From contig NZ_DFQS01000019.1 of assembly GCF_002377905.1 (NCBI RefSeq), positions 62,001 through 126,000 of the forward strand: a DNA stretch of 64,000 bases. The letters run 5' to 3'. Shown piece after piece: positions 45,868 through 54,883 of this stretch; positions within the stretch are counted from its first letter, which is position 1, and each line of letters begins with the position of its first letter. The translations under genes and the position numbers were made by a program. Source of the stretch: Psychrobacter sp. UBA3483 (GTDB lineage: Bacteria; Pseudomonadota; Gammaproteobacteria; Pseudomonadales; Moraxellaceae). The notes below the pieces were generated by a model. That model saw nothing but the letters and a program-made list of their open reading frames with translations. It searched no databases and was not told the origin of the DNA.

Positions 45868-47052
45868 ATGAAATTAAATAAAATTGCTTTGGCTTTATTT
45901 GCCATCACAGCGGCTCCACTAGCAGCAAACGCTGGTGTTACTATTACTCCGTTACTACTTGGTTATCATTGGACTGAAGATGGTGAGGACCAACGTGATC
46001 TACTAGCAAACTATAATGATGGTGCAGAAAACTATTATGTAGAAAACGGCTTATATACTGGTGCAGCACTTGGTATCGAGTTGACTCCTTCTACTCAGTT
46101 TCAAGTAGAGTATGGTGTTTCTAATACTGATGCAATAAGCAACAGAGGTTCAGCTTATAATGCTGATGCTGAACATGAAATGATTTCTGGTAACTTCTTG
46201 ATCGGTTTTGAAGAGTTCAGTGGTTATACAGACAATGCATTTAAACCTTATGCTTTGATCGGTGCTGGTCAGTCTAAACTTGAAATCGAAGATGCTAACG
46301 GTAATATGGTTTCAGGTACAAAAGATACTATCGGTAACCTAGGTCTAGGTGCTATGTATCGTATTAACGACGCGCTAAGCCTACGTGGTGAAGGTCGTGC
46401 GATTCATAACTTTGACCAAAACTGGTGGGAAGGTATGGCTCTAGCGGGTCTAGAAGTTGTACTAGGTGGTCACTTAGCTCCTACTGTTGCTGTACCGCCG
46501 ATGCAAGAGCCATTAGTTAACACTGCTCCAGTAGTGGTCGTTGAGTCTGATCTTGACTCTGACGGTGATGGTGTACCTGATAGCATCGATGCATGCCCAG
46601 GCACTCCAATGAACGTTGTAGTTGATGAGCGTGGTTGCCCAGTACCAGTAGATATTACTGATGAGCTAAAAATGGAGCTACGTGTATTCTTTGATAACGA
46701 CAAATCAACTATCAAAAACCAATACAAACCTGAAATTGCTAAAGTAGCAGAGAAGATGCGTGAGTATCCTAACTCTACCGCTCGCGTTGAAGGTCACGCT
46801 TCTAAAACAGGTCCTTCAGCACGTTATAACCAACGTCTATCTGAAGCCCGTGCAGTTGCAGTTAAATCTATGTTGACTAACGAATTTGGTATCGAGCCAA
46901 ACCGTCTATCAACAGTTGGCTATGGTTATGACCAACCAATCGCTGATAACAACACTGAAGAAGGTCGCGCTATGAACCGTCGTGTATATGCCATTATCAC
47001 TGGTGACAAAACCATGACTGTTGAACAAACTAAAGATATGGTTGTTCAATAA
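45868..47052 (+). CDS. ompA: OmpA/OprF family outer-membrane protein
   Basis: 394 residues. Sec signal peptide cut after ANA at about 22. A beta-barrel domain of about 180 residues follows, with many Gly/Tyr/Asn and a start GVTITPLLLGYHW. A calcium-binding type-III thrombospondin repeat, SDGDGVPDSIDACPGTP, is near 230. The OmpA C-terminal peptidoglycan-binding domain runs from MELRVFFDNDKSTI to the end, with RVEGHASKTGPSARYNQRLSEAR. Strong codon bias and an ideal GGAGG ribosome site suggest high expression. It resembles OprF more than E. coli OmpA. It links the outer membrane to peptidoglycan. Confidence 0.93.
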   Translation: MKLNKIALALFAITAAPLAANAGVTITPLLLGYHWTEDGEDQRDLLANYNDGAENYYVENGLYTGAALGIELTPSTQFQVEYGVSNTDAISNRGSAYNADAEHEMISGNFLIGFEEFSGYTDNAFKPYALIGAGQSKLEIEDANGNMVSGTKDTIGNLGLGAMYRINDALSLRGEGRAIHNFDQNWWEGMALAGLEVVLGGHLAPTVAVPPMQEPLVNTAPVVVVESDLDSDGDGVPDSIDACPGTPMNVVVDERGCPVPVDITDELKMELRVFFDNDKSTIKNQYKPEIAKVAEKMREYPNSTARVEGHASKTGPSARYNQRLSEARAVAVKSMLTNEFGIEPNRLSTVGYGYDQPIADNNTEEGRAMNRRVYAIITGDKTMTVEQTKDMVVQ

Positions 47053-47093
47053 ATAGTCGCTACTAATTATGTGTTAACTTAATTAGTTACAAA

Positions 47094-47122
47094 AAAAGTC
47101 ATCCTTTGGGTGGCTTTTTTTT
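47094..47122 (+). terminator. Terminator after the ompA-type gene
   Basis: AGTCATCC (47097-47104) pairs with GGGTGGCT (47108-47115) with two G-T pairs and a three-base loop, followed by eight T. Confidence 0.85.
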
Positions 47123-47191
47123 ATTTATGTAGTAAGAAAAGTAAGTTATTGCATAAATTGATGGTGCAATAATGTTATACTAGCGACCCAA

Positions 47192-47215
47192 ACACTTTGT
47201 AAATTGACAAAGTGT
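47192..47215. promoter_or_regulatory. Perfect 9-base hairpin upstream of typA
   Basis: ACACTTTGT (47192-47200) and ACAAAGTGT (47207-47215) are exact reverse complements around six bases. A TATACT box lies at 47176-47181, so the palindrome would fall just after the transcription start, in the ~200-base typA leader. It could be an operator or an mRNA structure. Confidence 0.5.
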
Positions 47216-47401
47216 ACATTAGCATAGCTATCTGTACGATGGATTTATGAGCATAGGTATTTGATTTTACTAATATTAGCCAATCTGCCTATTGCACAAT
47301 CATTTAATCATAAAGTAATCATGTCTATCTGATTGATGGCAACAGTTTATCCAGCGGTGCTTACTGCTACTGCATTTTTTAAGACGAAACGAGCATTTTA
47401 T

Positions 47402-49249
47402 ATGGCGAACGATATCAAACACCTGCGTAACATTGCAATTATTGCCCACGTTGACCACGGTAAAACCACTTTGGTTGATAAGTTATTACATCAATCTGGT
47501 ACTTTTGGCGACCGTGCAAACATTGCGGAACGCGCAATGGATTCAGGTGATATTGAGCAAGAACGTGGCATTACTATTTTGGCGAAAAATACGGCCATCC
47601 GTTGGACAGATGACACTGATGGTACTGAATACCGTATTAATATTGTCGACACCCCAGGTCACGCCGACTTTGGTGGCGAAGTTGAACGCGTTATGTCAAT
47701 GGTTGACTGCGTATTGTTGGTTGTTGACGGTGTTGATGGCCCAATGCCACAAACCCGTTTCGTGACTCAAAAAGCGTTCGAGCAAGGCCTAAAGCCGATT
47801 GTGGTTATCAATAAAATCGACCGTCCTGGTTCACGTCCTGATTGGGTAATGGATCAAATCTTCGATCTATTTGACAATCTAGGTGCTACTGATGAGCAGT
47901 TGGATTTTCCAGTGGTTTATGCATCAGCGTTAAACGGTATTGCTGGCTTAGAAGCCGACAACTTAGCAGATGACATGACGCCATTGTTCAAAACTATTGT
48001 TGATGTGGTACAGCCACCGCAAGTCGATGCAGATGCCCCTTTCCGCATGCAAATCTCTAGTCTTGACTATAACAGCTTCGTGGGTGTTATCGGTATTGGC
48101 CGTATTCAGCGCGGTAAAGTTAAAACCAATACGCCTGTGACTGTCATTGATAAAAATGGTAAAACGCGTAACGGTCGTATCCTAAAAATCATGGGTTATC
48201 ACGGTCTTGAGCGTATTGAAGTAGAAGACGCGCAAGCGGGCGATATCGTTTGTATTACTGGTATTGATGCTCTAAATATTTCAGACACCATTTGTGACCC
48301 TAACCACGTTGAAGCGTTACCAGCATTGACTGTTGATGAACCGACAGTATCAATGAACTTCCAAGTAAACAACTCACCATTTGCCGGTCGTGAAGGTAAA
48401 TTTGTGACGTCACGTAATATTCGTGAGCGTCTCGAGCGTGAATTGATTCACAACGTGGCACTACGTGTAGAAGATACCGAGTCTCCAGATAAATTTAAAG
48501 TATCAGGTCGTGGTGAGCTGCATTTATCAGTATTGATTGAAAACATGCGCCGCGAAGGCTTTGAGCTAGGTGTATCAGGTCCAGAAGTTATTGTTAAAGA
48601 AGTTGATGGCAAGCTACAAGAGCCGTATGAAAACGTTGTCTTTGATATTGAAGACGCGCATCAAGGTCCAATTATGGAGCAAGTCGGCTTGCGTAAAGGC
48701 GAGATGACCAATATGGAGCTTGATGGTAAAGGTCGTATGCGTATTGAAGCAACAATGCCTGCGCGTGGTTTGATTGGTTTCCGTTCAGAGTTCTTAACCC
48801 TGACGTCGGGTACTGGTATCATGACTTCAAGCTTCTCACATTACGGTCCACAAAAGATTGGTGATGTTGGTGGTCGTTCAAATGGCGTATTGGTGTCTAT
48901 GGCAAATGGTGTTTGCTTAGGTTTCGCGCTATTTAACCTACAAAAACGTGGTAAATTGTTCGCTGAGCCACAGCTTGAAGTTTATGAAGGTATGATCGTT
49001 GGTCTGAACTCTCGTAATGATGACATGGTTGTGAACCCAACAACGGCTAAACAGTTAACCAACGTCCGTGCCAGTGGTACTGATGAAGCGTTGACGCTAA
49101 CGCCAGCGGTTAAATTTACCCTTGAGCAAGCGCTTGAGTTCATTCAAGATGACGAATTAGTAGAAGTAACGCCAAAAGCCATACGTCTTCGTAAGCGTTA
49201 TTTGACTGAAAATGAGCGTAAGCGTCACGGCCGTAAGAAAGGTGCTTAA
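47402..49249 (+). CDS. typA: Ribosome-associated GTPase TypA/BipA
   Basis: 615 residues. G1 is AHVDHGKTTLVDKL, the switch has ERGITILAKNTAI, G3 is DTPGHADFGGEVERV, and G4 is NKIDRPGSR. Family-specific blocks GRGELHLSVLIENMRREGFEL and RLRKRYLTENERKR at the end separate it from EF-G and LepA. TypA acts on the 50S subunit and is needed at low temperature in E. coli. ATG 47402 starts at the usual MANDIKHLRN. A GTG/TTG-led extension of 23 residues is not supported. Confidence 0.96.
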   Translation: MANDIKHLRNIAIIAHVDHGKTTLVDKLLHQSGTFGDRANIAERAMDSGDIEQERGITILAKNTAIRWTDDTDGTEYRINIVDTPGHADFGGEVERVMSMVDCVLLVVDGVDGPMPQTRFVTQKAFEQGLKPIVVINKIDRPGSRPDWVMDQIFDLFDNLGATDEQLDFPVVYASALNGIAGLEADNLADDMTPLFKTIVDVVQPPQVDADAPFRMQISSLDYNSFVGVIGIGRIQRGKVKTNTPVTVIDKNGKTRNGRILKIMGYHGLERIEVEDAQAGDIVCITGIDALNISDTICDPNHVEALPALTVDEPTVSMNFQVNNSPFAGREGKFVTSRNIRERLERELIHNVALRVEDTESPDKFKVSGRGELHLSVLIENMRREGFELGVSGPEVIVKEVDGKLQEPYENVVFDIEDAHQGPIMEQVGLRKGEMTNMELDGKGRMRIEATMPARGLIGFRSEFLTLTSGTGIMTSSFSHYGPQKIGDVGGRSNGVLVSMANGVCLGFALFNLQKRGKLFAEPQLEVYEGMIVGLNSRNDDMVVNPTTAKQLTNVRASGTDEALTLTPAVKFTLEQALEFIQDDELVEVTPKAIRLRKRYLTENERKRHGRKKGA

Positions 49250-49331
49250 TCATTCATTTTGTTAAGAATTGACAGAATGATTTAATAAGAATAAAGAAGT
49301 TCTTTATTTCTATTGCGGCAAAGTTATAATC

Positions 49332-49379
49332 AGCAGTATAGAGTGAATCGAATATGGTTCACTTTATATTGCTTTTTTT
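49332..49379 (+). terminator. Terminator after typA
   Basis: A long imperfect stem: AGCA, TATA and AGTGAA (49332-49347) pair with TTCACT, TATA and TGCT (49358-49373), ending in seven T to 49379. A short palindrome, AATAAAGAA/TTCTTTATT, lies at 49290-49308 just before it. Confidence 0.85.
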
Positions 49380-49515
49380 GTACCTATCTTTTATATATAA
49401 TAGTGAGACTAATCAGTTATAACGCATTGTTTAGAATTGCTTTCATTATCTCTAATTAAGCATATACATTTAATTATTTACCTGACCATAGGTAAAACCT
49501 TTTAGGAGTGACATT

Positions 49516-49959
49516 ATGAGTATGGTATCTGAGTTTAAGGAATTTGCTTTAAAAGGCAACGTGATGGACCTAGCGGTCGGTGTCATCATTGGTGGAGCGT
49601 TTGCTACTATTACGACTTCTTTAGTTGAAGATATTATTATGCCAATCGTTGCTTTTATTGCGGGCGGCGAAATCAACTTTAAAAATATGTTTTTTATACT
49701 AGGAGATGCACCCGAAGGCGTTGCGATGACTTATGATGCACTCAAAGCAGCAGGTGTACCGGTATTGGCTTATGGTAGCTTTATCACCGTACTGATTAAC
49801 TTCCTAATTTTGGCGTTTATCATCTTTATGATGGTAAAAATGGTGAATAGATTACGCCGTGCAGATGAGGTAGAAGAAGCCATAGCGGAGCCGTCAGAAG
49901 AGGTGCAATTACTGCGTGAGATTAGCGCTAAGCTGAGTAATACTCACCTTACAAAATAG
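49516..49959 (+). CDS. mscL: Large-conductance mechanosensitive channel MscL
   Basis: Releases solutes on osmotic downshock. 147 residues. The N-terminal helix EFKEFALKGNVMDLAVGVII is the family signature, with a second transmembrane helix at about 85-105 and a charged C-terminal bundle ending at ISAKLSNT. TAGGAG is nine bases before ATG 49516. A bidirectional terminator follows the stop. Confidence 0.96.
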   Translation: MSMVSEFKEFALKGNVMDLAVGVIIGGAFATITTSLVEDIIMPIVAFIAGGEINFKNMFFILGDAPEGVAMTYDALKAAGVPVLAYGSFITVLINFLILAFIIFMMVKMVNRLRRADEVEEAIAEPSEEVQLLREISAKLSNTHLTK

Positions 49960-49985
49960 AATTATATAATTCGCTCACCAGAATC

Positions 49986-50016
49986 AAAAAAGGCTAACGA
50001 TAAGTTAGCCTTTTTT
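49986..50016. terminator. Bidirectional terminator after mscL
   Basis: AAGGCTAAC (49990-49998) and GTTAGCCTT (50004-50012) form a perfect stem with a five-base loop, with A and T runs on each side. Confidence 0.9.
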
Positions 50017-50047
50017 ATTGTCAATTGATAAGCTTGGAGCTTATCAA

Positions 50048-50488
50048 TTATGGCGTCACTACCACATAGTCATTGGTATTAATGAGAATTTCTGAAGGAC
50101 CATCGACCACAATACGAACGACATTATTGTCAACGACTTGTGACTTATAATAGTTATCTTCGGCAACCGTACAGCCTAAGCAGCGTCCCATGGCATCCCA
50201 GGGTTCAACGAATAATTTCTGCTGTGCTTGGTCGGCATTACCGCCAATAAGAGAGAAGGGTAGGCTTACAATATAAGCGGCTGTGCCTGCGACAGCGTTC
50301 ACCAACTGTAATGGTTTACCTACAATAGTATCCACTACCATAGTCTCATAAGAGGGACCAAAATCCGTTTCATCAATTTCTATCGCGGCTAAAGCAGGCT
50401 GCATGCTAGCAAAAATTAAGCTTACAATTGCCATCATGGTCACTAACTTATATTTGACGGTGCGTTTCATTTTAGCGGGAGCGCTCAT
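50048..50488 (-). CDS. Small secreted hypothetical protein
   Basis: 146 residues. A basic N-terminus is followed by a hydrophobic stretch ending in QPALA, a Sec signal peptide cut near residue 34. The mature part of about 112 residues has GKPLQLVNAVAGTAAYIVSLPFSLIGGN and a CLGC pair, near MGRCLGCTVAEDNYY, that could form a disulfide or bind a metal. I do not recognise the family. AGGATA is at a good distance before ATG 50488. Confidence 0.75.
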   Translation of the reverse strand: MSAPAKMKRTVKYKLVTMMAIVSLIFASMQPALAAIEIDETDFGPSYETMVVDTIVGKPLQLVNAVAGTAAYIVSLPFSLIGGNADQAQQKLFVEPWDAMGRCLGCTVAEDNYYKSQVVDNNVVRIVVDGPSEILINTNDYVVVTP

Positions 50489-50622
50489 AATGATATCCTA
50501 AAACTCATAAGAAGTATGATTCATAGCTGCTGCTATTTCTATATAGAGACAAGCCTGCTATAGAAATAATGCGACAACGATAGATATTTTAATATTACAG
50601 ATAAATAAACGCTTTGCACTAT

Positions 50623-50880
50623 TTATGTAAATATTGGCCCTATTAAAGCAAGATTTAAGCCAATAAGCAACAAAAATGCGCAGGATATCTTTATATGAAA
50701 GATGTTTTTAAAGCGACTAAGTTTGAATGGAATTTTTAAGGGCGTTAAATCATATTTCCATAAAAAGGATTCATGGTGGCAATTCGGTGCTTTATAGCTT
50801 TGCAGACTTTTTAAATCTTCAGTTGTAAGGCCATTTAGAAATGCGTTATTTAGCAGGCTGACAGTTAGGACAGAAGACAC
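50623..50880 (-). CDS. Possible small protein with one hydrophobic segment
   Basis: An 85-codon frame that overlaps the mutM 3' end by 35 bases in another frame and ends with a hydrophobic stretch (SCAFLLLIGLNLALIGPIF). No ribosome site or homologue is recognised. It could be a real downstream gene of mutM with a later start, or chance coding in an AT-rich gap. The gap 50489-50845 holds no other candidate. Confidence 0.25.
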   Translation of the reverse strand: MSSVLTVSLLNNAFLNGLTTEDLKSLQSYKAPNCHHESFLWKYDLTPLKIPFKLSRFKNIFHIKISCAFLLLIGLNLALIGPIFT

Positions 50881-51781
50881 TGGCTCGTCCGTTGAGCTTA
50901 ATGTTTTCTAAAAGGGTGTCACAGTGTGGACAAGTCTCTCCTTGTCTGCCATAAACATTTAAGGTTTGTTGAAAGTAGCCTGTCTGGCCGCTGGCAACAG
51001 TAAAATCGCGTAAGGTAGAGCCACCTAGCGTGATGGCCTTTTTTAAGATGATTTTGATATGCTCAACCAAGGTGACTATCTGCCCATAGGAGACCTCATT
51101 GGCCGGTGTTGCCGGATGAATACCTGATAAATAAAGGCTTTCAGTTGCATAAATATTACCAACGCCGACAACGACTTGCTGCTCCATAATCACTGATTTA
51201 ATTGCGCGTTTGATAGGCTGCTTACTATTGGTTTTATCAGATATATTGTTATCAGAGGTTTGGTTTGGATTGTCCGAGCGCTGAATTAAATGATATAAAT
51301 AATCAGCGGTAAAGTCTGCTGATAATGGCTCGAGACCTAGATGGCCTAAAAGCTTATGACCGTAATCTTCAAACCATAACACTGAACCAAATCGCCTTGG
51401 ATCATAATAATGTAGCTGTGTTTGGCTATTATCAGCGCCGCTAAATGTCACTAATAAATGGTCATGTTTACGCTTATCGGTGCCATAGCTGTGCTGCTGT
51501 AAGCTACCCGACATACCAAGGTGAATCAAAAGTTGGCGCGGTGCTAAGCTACCTGCTTGAATAGAGGTATTGTTACTGGCAGAAATGAGCGGTATAAAGT
51601 TTAGGATTAAATACTTCGCTCGGCGCTCGACACTGTCCAAAGTGTAATCGACCAATTCACTCAAGTCATCAGGCATCGACCAGCGTAGTTTTGGCTGGAA
51701 AACTTTGACATCGACCACTTGTTGACCTAATAACGGTGTCAGGCTGGTTTTGGTTGTTTCTACTTCGGGCAACTCAGGCAT
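50846..51781 (-). CDS. mutM: Formamidopyrimidine-DNA glycosylase
   Basis: Excises oxidised purines such as 8-oxoguanine. 311 residues, about 35 more than E. coli Fpg. The mature N-terminus PELPEVETT carries the catalytic Pro and Glu. The helix-two-turn-helix block VGVGNIYATESLY and the C-terminal zinc finger with CPHC and CPNC are intact. The extra length is a Ser/Asn/Lys insert near residues 170-192. It follows relA with an 80-base gap. Confidence 0.95.
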   Translation of the reverse strand: MPELPEVETTKTSLTPLLGQQVVDVKVFQPKLRWSMPDDLSELVDYTLDSVERRAKYLILNFIPLISASNNTSIQAGSLAPRQLLIHLGMSGSLQQHSYGTDKRKHDHLLVTFSGADNSQTQLHYYDPRRFGSVLWFEDYGHKLLGHLGLEPLSADFTADYLYHLIQRSDNPNQTSDNNISDKTNSKQPIKRAIKSVIMEQQVVVGVGNIYATESLYLSGIHPATPANEVSYGQIVTLVEHIKIILKKAITLGGSTLRDFTVASGQTGYFQQTLNVYGRQGETCPHCDTLLENIKLNGRASVFCPNCQPAK

Positions 51782-51861
51782 AGTATTTCTTATCAGACTC
51801 TATTAGGTATAAAGGGCCATTTGAAAGTTTCAAATCTTTGAAACTTTCGAAGCTTTGGTTA

Positions 51862-54414
51862 TCAAACAACAGCGCGGCGAGCATGTAAGATACCATGTTG
51901 CTGTTCGAGTTTGGCAAGTAACTTTGACAAATGCGCGAGCCCTGAAACCTCAATATGGAACTTTAAAAAGGCGATATTGTCATCGTTACTGAGCGTCTCA
52001 ACCTGACGAATATTGACATTTTCTTTATCAATAATTTGGGTCAAATCACGTAGTAATCCGCGCCTGTCATAGGCTTCAATGTGAATGTCTACCGGCTGAT
52101 AACGACCAGCTTTAACCGTCCAAGCCGCCTCAATTTCACGCTCAGGGTCACGTTCAATTAAGCGCAGGTATTCAGGGCAGCCACGGTTATGCACGCTGAC
52201 GCCGCGCGATAAGGTAATGTAGCCTGCGATAGGTTCACCGTGAACAGGATGGCAGCAGCCGGCTAGGTTAATCTCGATATTATCCAAACCATCGATACGG
52301 ATTTTGTAAGCGTCAAGTTTCCCAGCGTTTCTCGTATCAATACTAGGGGTAAAATCTTCTTCAGGTTTTTCAGGCTCTAAATCTAACTGCCGAGAAATAT
52401 GACTGGTCAACTGATTAAGACTGATATCACCCGTGACCAAACCAACCACGATATCATCGGTATTATTGACATTAAAATGCTGAATATAATCGTTTAAATC
52501 GATACTGTTCGGATGTACCGACAAGCGCTCAAGCTCTTTACTGAGCATTTGGCGACCTATCTCGATATTTTTATCGCGGTCTTGCTTATTAAACCATTGA
52601 CGCAGTTTTGAGCGGGCGCGGTTGGTATGGATATAACCGAGCGAGGCCACCAACCAATCGCGGTTCGGTTCACGCGAGGCTTTGGTGATAATCTCAACTT
52701 GTTCGCCCGTTTTTAACTGGTAAGTCAGCGGCACATAGCGCTGATTGACGCGCGCCGCTTGCGCCCGATTACCGACTTGCGTGTGTACATAGTAAGCAAA
52801 GTCCAATACCGTTGCGCCTTTTGGCAGCTCGGTAATATCGCCATCGCGACTAAAGATATAAATACGTTCGAGCTCATCAAAATCAACCAACTGCTCTTCG
52901 TCGTCAAACTCGATCTCTTCTAACTCTTCACCGGTCAATAGTGCTGAGCGCGGCTGATTGCGCGTTTCATTATTAATCGATAGTAGCTGACGTAATGAGC
53001 TGATTCGTTGGTTAAGGTAATTGTCCTTTTTATTTTTCAGGCCTTCTTTGTAATTGACGTGCGCGCACATGCCAAGCTCGGCTTCAAAGTGCATCTCATG
53101 GGTACGAATTTGCACTTCAAGCGACTTGTTTTCGGCAATAACGGCGGTATGGAGCGAGCGATAACCGTTGGATTTTGGATTGGTAATATAGTCGTCAAAT
53201 TGTTCAGGGATATAGCGCCATAAACCATGTACCAAGCCCAAAACGTGATAGCAGTCTGAAGGATTATTGACCAAAACCCGTAACGCACGTATGTCATAAA
53301 GCTGATCAAAGGATAAACCTTTAAGCTTCATTTTCCGGTAGATAGAGTAGATGTGCTTGACGCGACCTGAAACTTCGCCTTCGATACCCGCTTCCGCTAA
53401 TGCCGCATTGAGCTTATCTTGTACGCGCTGAATATAAGACTCACGTTCGCTGCGTTTTTCTGATAACAGTTTGGCAATTTCTTTATAACGCTCGGGCGCT
53501 AGATAGCGAAAGGCTAAGTCTTCAAGCTCCCATTTTAATTGGGCAATGCCAAGCCTATGAGCCAGTGGCGCATAAATGGTCATGACCTCACGCGCGACCC
53601 GATATTGCCGCTCTTCGCTAGAAAAAGTCAGTTCGCGCATGGCAAAGGTACGCTCAGCCAATTTAATCAGCACCACGCGCACATCGTTGGTCACAGAGAT
53701 GAGCATGCTATAAATGTTGGAGAGCTGATCGCGCTGATTATTAACAAAATGGTCTTCTAAGCGTTTATTGCTTTCGATGATTTCGGACAGTTTCCCCATC
53801 GCCAAGGTATCTTTGACCAAGGTTGAGATATCGGCACCGAATTTTTTTTCAATTTCAGCTAAGCTAATAATCGATTTGCGGGCGCTACGATAAAGCATCG
53901 CTGCAACCAGCGCATTTTCATCTTGATACAGGTAGGTTAGGATATCGGTCATAGCAATACCGGTGACATAAGCGCCTGAACGCTCAGATTCACTGGTATT
54001 CATATGACTGCGGATAAATTCGCAAGCGCTAGCAAGATTGGGCACAGACTCTTGCCCGATACGCTTGGCAACATTATCCAGCCAAGTAGGGACATCAATA
54101 TTTATCTGATCTAAATCAATGGCTTCTAGTTCTTGTGCCGAAAGCGCATTGGCATCATCAAGCAATTGATTGTCTAAATATTCATCTTCAAGGTTAGGGT
54201 CATGGCTGTGGTAAGCATACTGAGCAGAGCGATCAAAGGTGGTATGCAACTTATGAGTGGACAGTTGATATTTGATGTCGTGTGGAATTTGGGCATAGCT
54301 ATTGGCAGACTGATGAGAGCGTTGACTCGCAACCAGTTGTGCCGCCAATGTTGCGCTATCGGCTTGCGTGGTTTGTCCATCTACCAGCGGTAGCCCTTCA
54401 CGAATTTTTACCAT
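51862..54414 (-). CDS. relA: GTP pyrophosphokinase RelA
   Basis: (p)ppGpp synthetase of the stringent response, about 850 residues. The N-terminal hydrolase-like domain lacks the HD motif (LYRSARKS stands where HD is expected), so it is RelA, not SpoT. The synthetase domain includes GRVKHIYSIYRKMK, FDQLYDIRALRV and PKSNGYRSLHTAV. TGS (about 520-590), helical, zinc-finger-like (CCHPVHGEP and HNRGCPEYL) and C-terminal ACT domains follow. A ~100-residue N-terminal extension precedes the usual start. It is in the relA-rlmD-cysM-gacS neighbourhood typical of Pseudomonadales. Confidence 0.95.
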   Translation of the reverse strand: MVKIREGLPLVDGQTTQADSATLAAQLVASQRSHQSANSYAQIPHDIKYQLSTHKLHTTFDRSAQYAYHSHDPNLEDEYLDNQLLDDANALSAQELEAIDLDQINIDVPTWLDNVAKRIGQESVPNLASACEFIRSHMNTSESERSGAYVTGIAMTDILTYLYQDENALVAAMLYRSARKSIISLAEIEKKFGADISTLVKDTLAMGKLSEIIESNKRLEDHFVNNQRDQLSNIYSMLISVTNDVRVVLIKLAERTFAMRELTFSSEERQYRVAREVMTIYAPLAHRLGIAQLKWELEDLAFRYLAPERYKEIAKLLSEKRSERESYIQRVQDKLNAALAEAGIEGEVSGRVKHIYSIYRKMKLKGLSFDQLYDIRALRVLVNNPSDCYHVLGLVHGLWRYIPEQFDDYITNPKSNGYRSLHTAVIAENKSLEVQIRTHEMHFEAELGMCAHVNYKEGLKNKKDNYLNQRISSLRQLLSINNETRNQPRSALLTGEELEEIEFDDEEQLVDFDELERIYIFSRDGDITELPKGATVLDFAYYVHTQVGNRAQAARVNQRYVPLTYQLKTGEQVEIITKASREPNRDWLVASLGYIHTNRARSKLRQWFNKQDRDKNIEIGRQMLSKELERLSVHPNSIDLNDYIQHFNVNNTDDIVVGLVTGDISLNQLTSHISRQLDLEPEKPEEDFTPSIDTRNAGKLDAYKIRIDGLDNIEINLAGCCHPVHGEPIAGYITLSRGVSVHNRGCPEYLRLIERDPEREIEAAWTVKAGRYQPVDIHIEAYDRRGLLRDLTQIIDKENVNIRQVETLSNDDNIAFLKFHIEVSGLAHLSKLLAKLEQQHGILHARRAVV

Positions 54415-54883
54415 AGCCCACTCCTCTTAGCTATTCTAAATTGATTAGAAGCCCATTTACCGAACACACTTTGAGGTTTCCATAGGTAAAGTGTCAGCTA
54501 TAAATCAATTCAGCCGCTAAAAAATCCATTTTTAGCAGCTATAAAATGACAAACATAAATAATATATAAAGCGCTGAGTAAGGATAAAGGATACTCACGA
54601 TATCTTGCTGAAGAAAGCCTAAATACATTGGCTGTTATTATCTCATTTCACAATGACAAATCAAGCAAGGCTCTGTAATGATAATGTCGCTTTCGATAAC
54701 ATAACACCTTTTTAGCCCTATCGTTCAGGCCATTTTTGCTTAAATTAATAGGGTAAAAAAGGTCGTCTTTATTTATATCTGTCATACGTTATCTTGGTGT
54801 TTTAGAACAGCGTGTATTAAAACCCGCTGCGCTAAAACAAAGTCTTTTGAAACATCTTACTTTAAACATCATTAAAATTGATG
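54415..54883. other. 469-base space between rlmD and relA
   Basis: No gene is seen. It should hold the relA promoter. A hairpin is visible at 54516-54536: GCTAAAAA pairs with TTTTTAGC around five bases, extended by partial pairing outside. It has no T run on the relA-coding strand. Confidence 0.5.

Noticed and set aside
51862..54414. Gene considered as spoT (bifunctional)
   Set aside because: The HD hydrolase motif is missing and the neighbourhood is that of relA.
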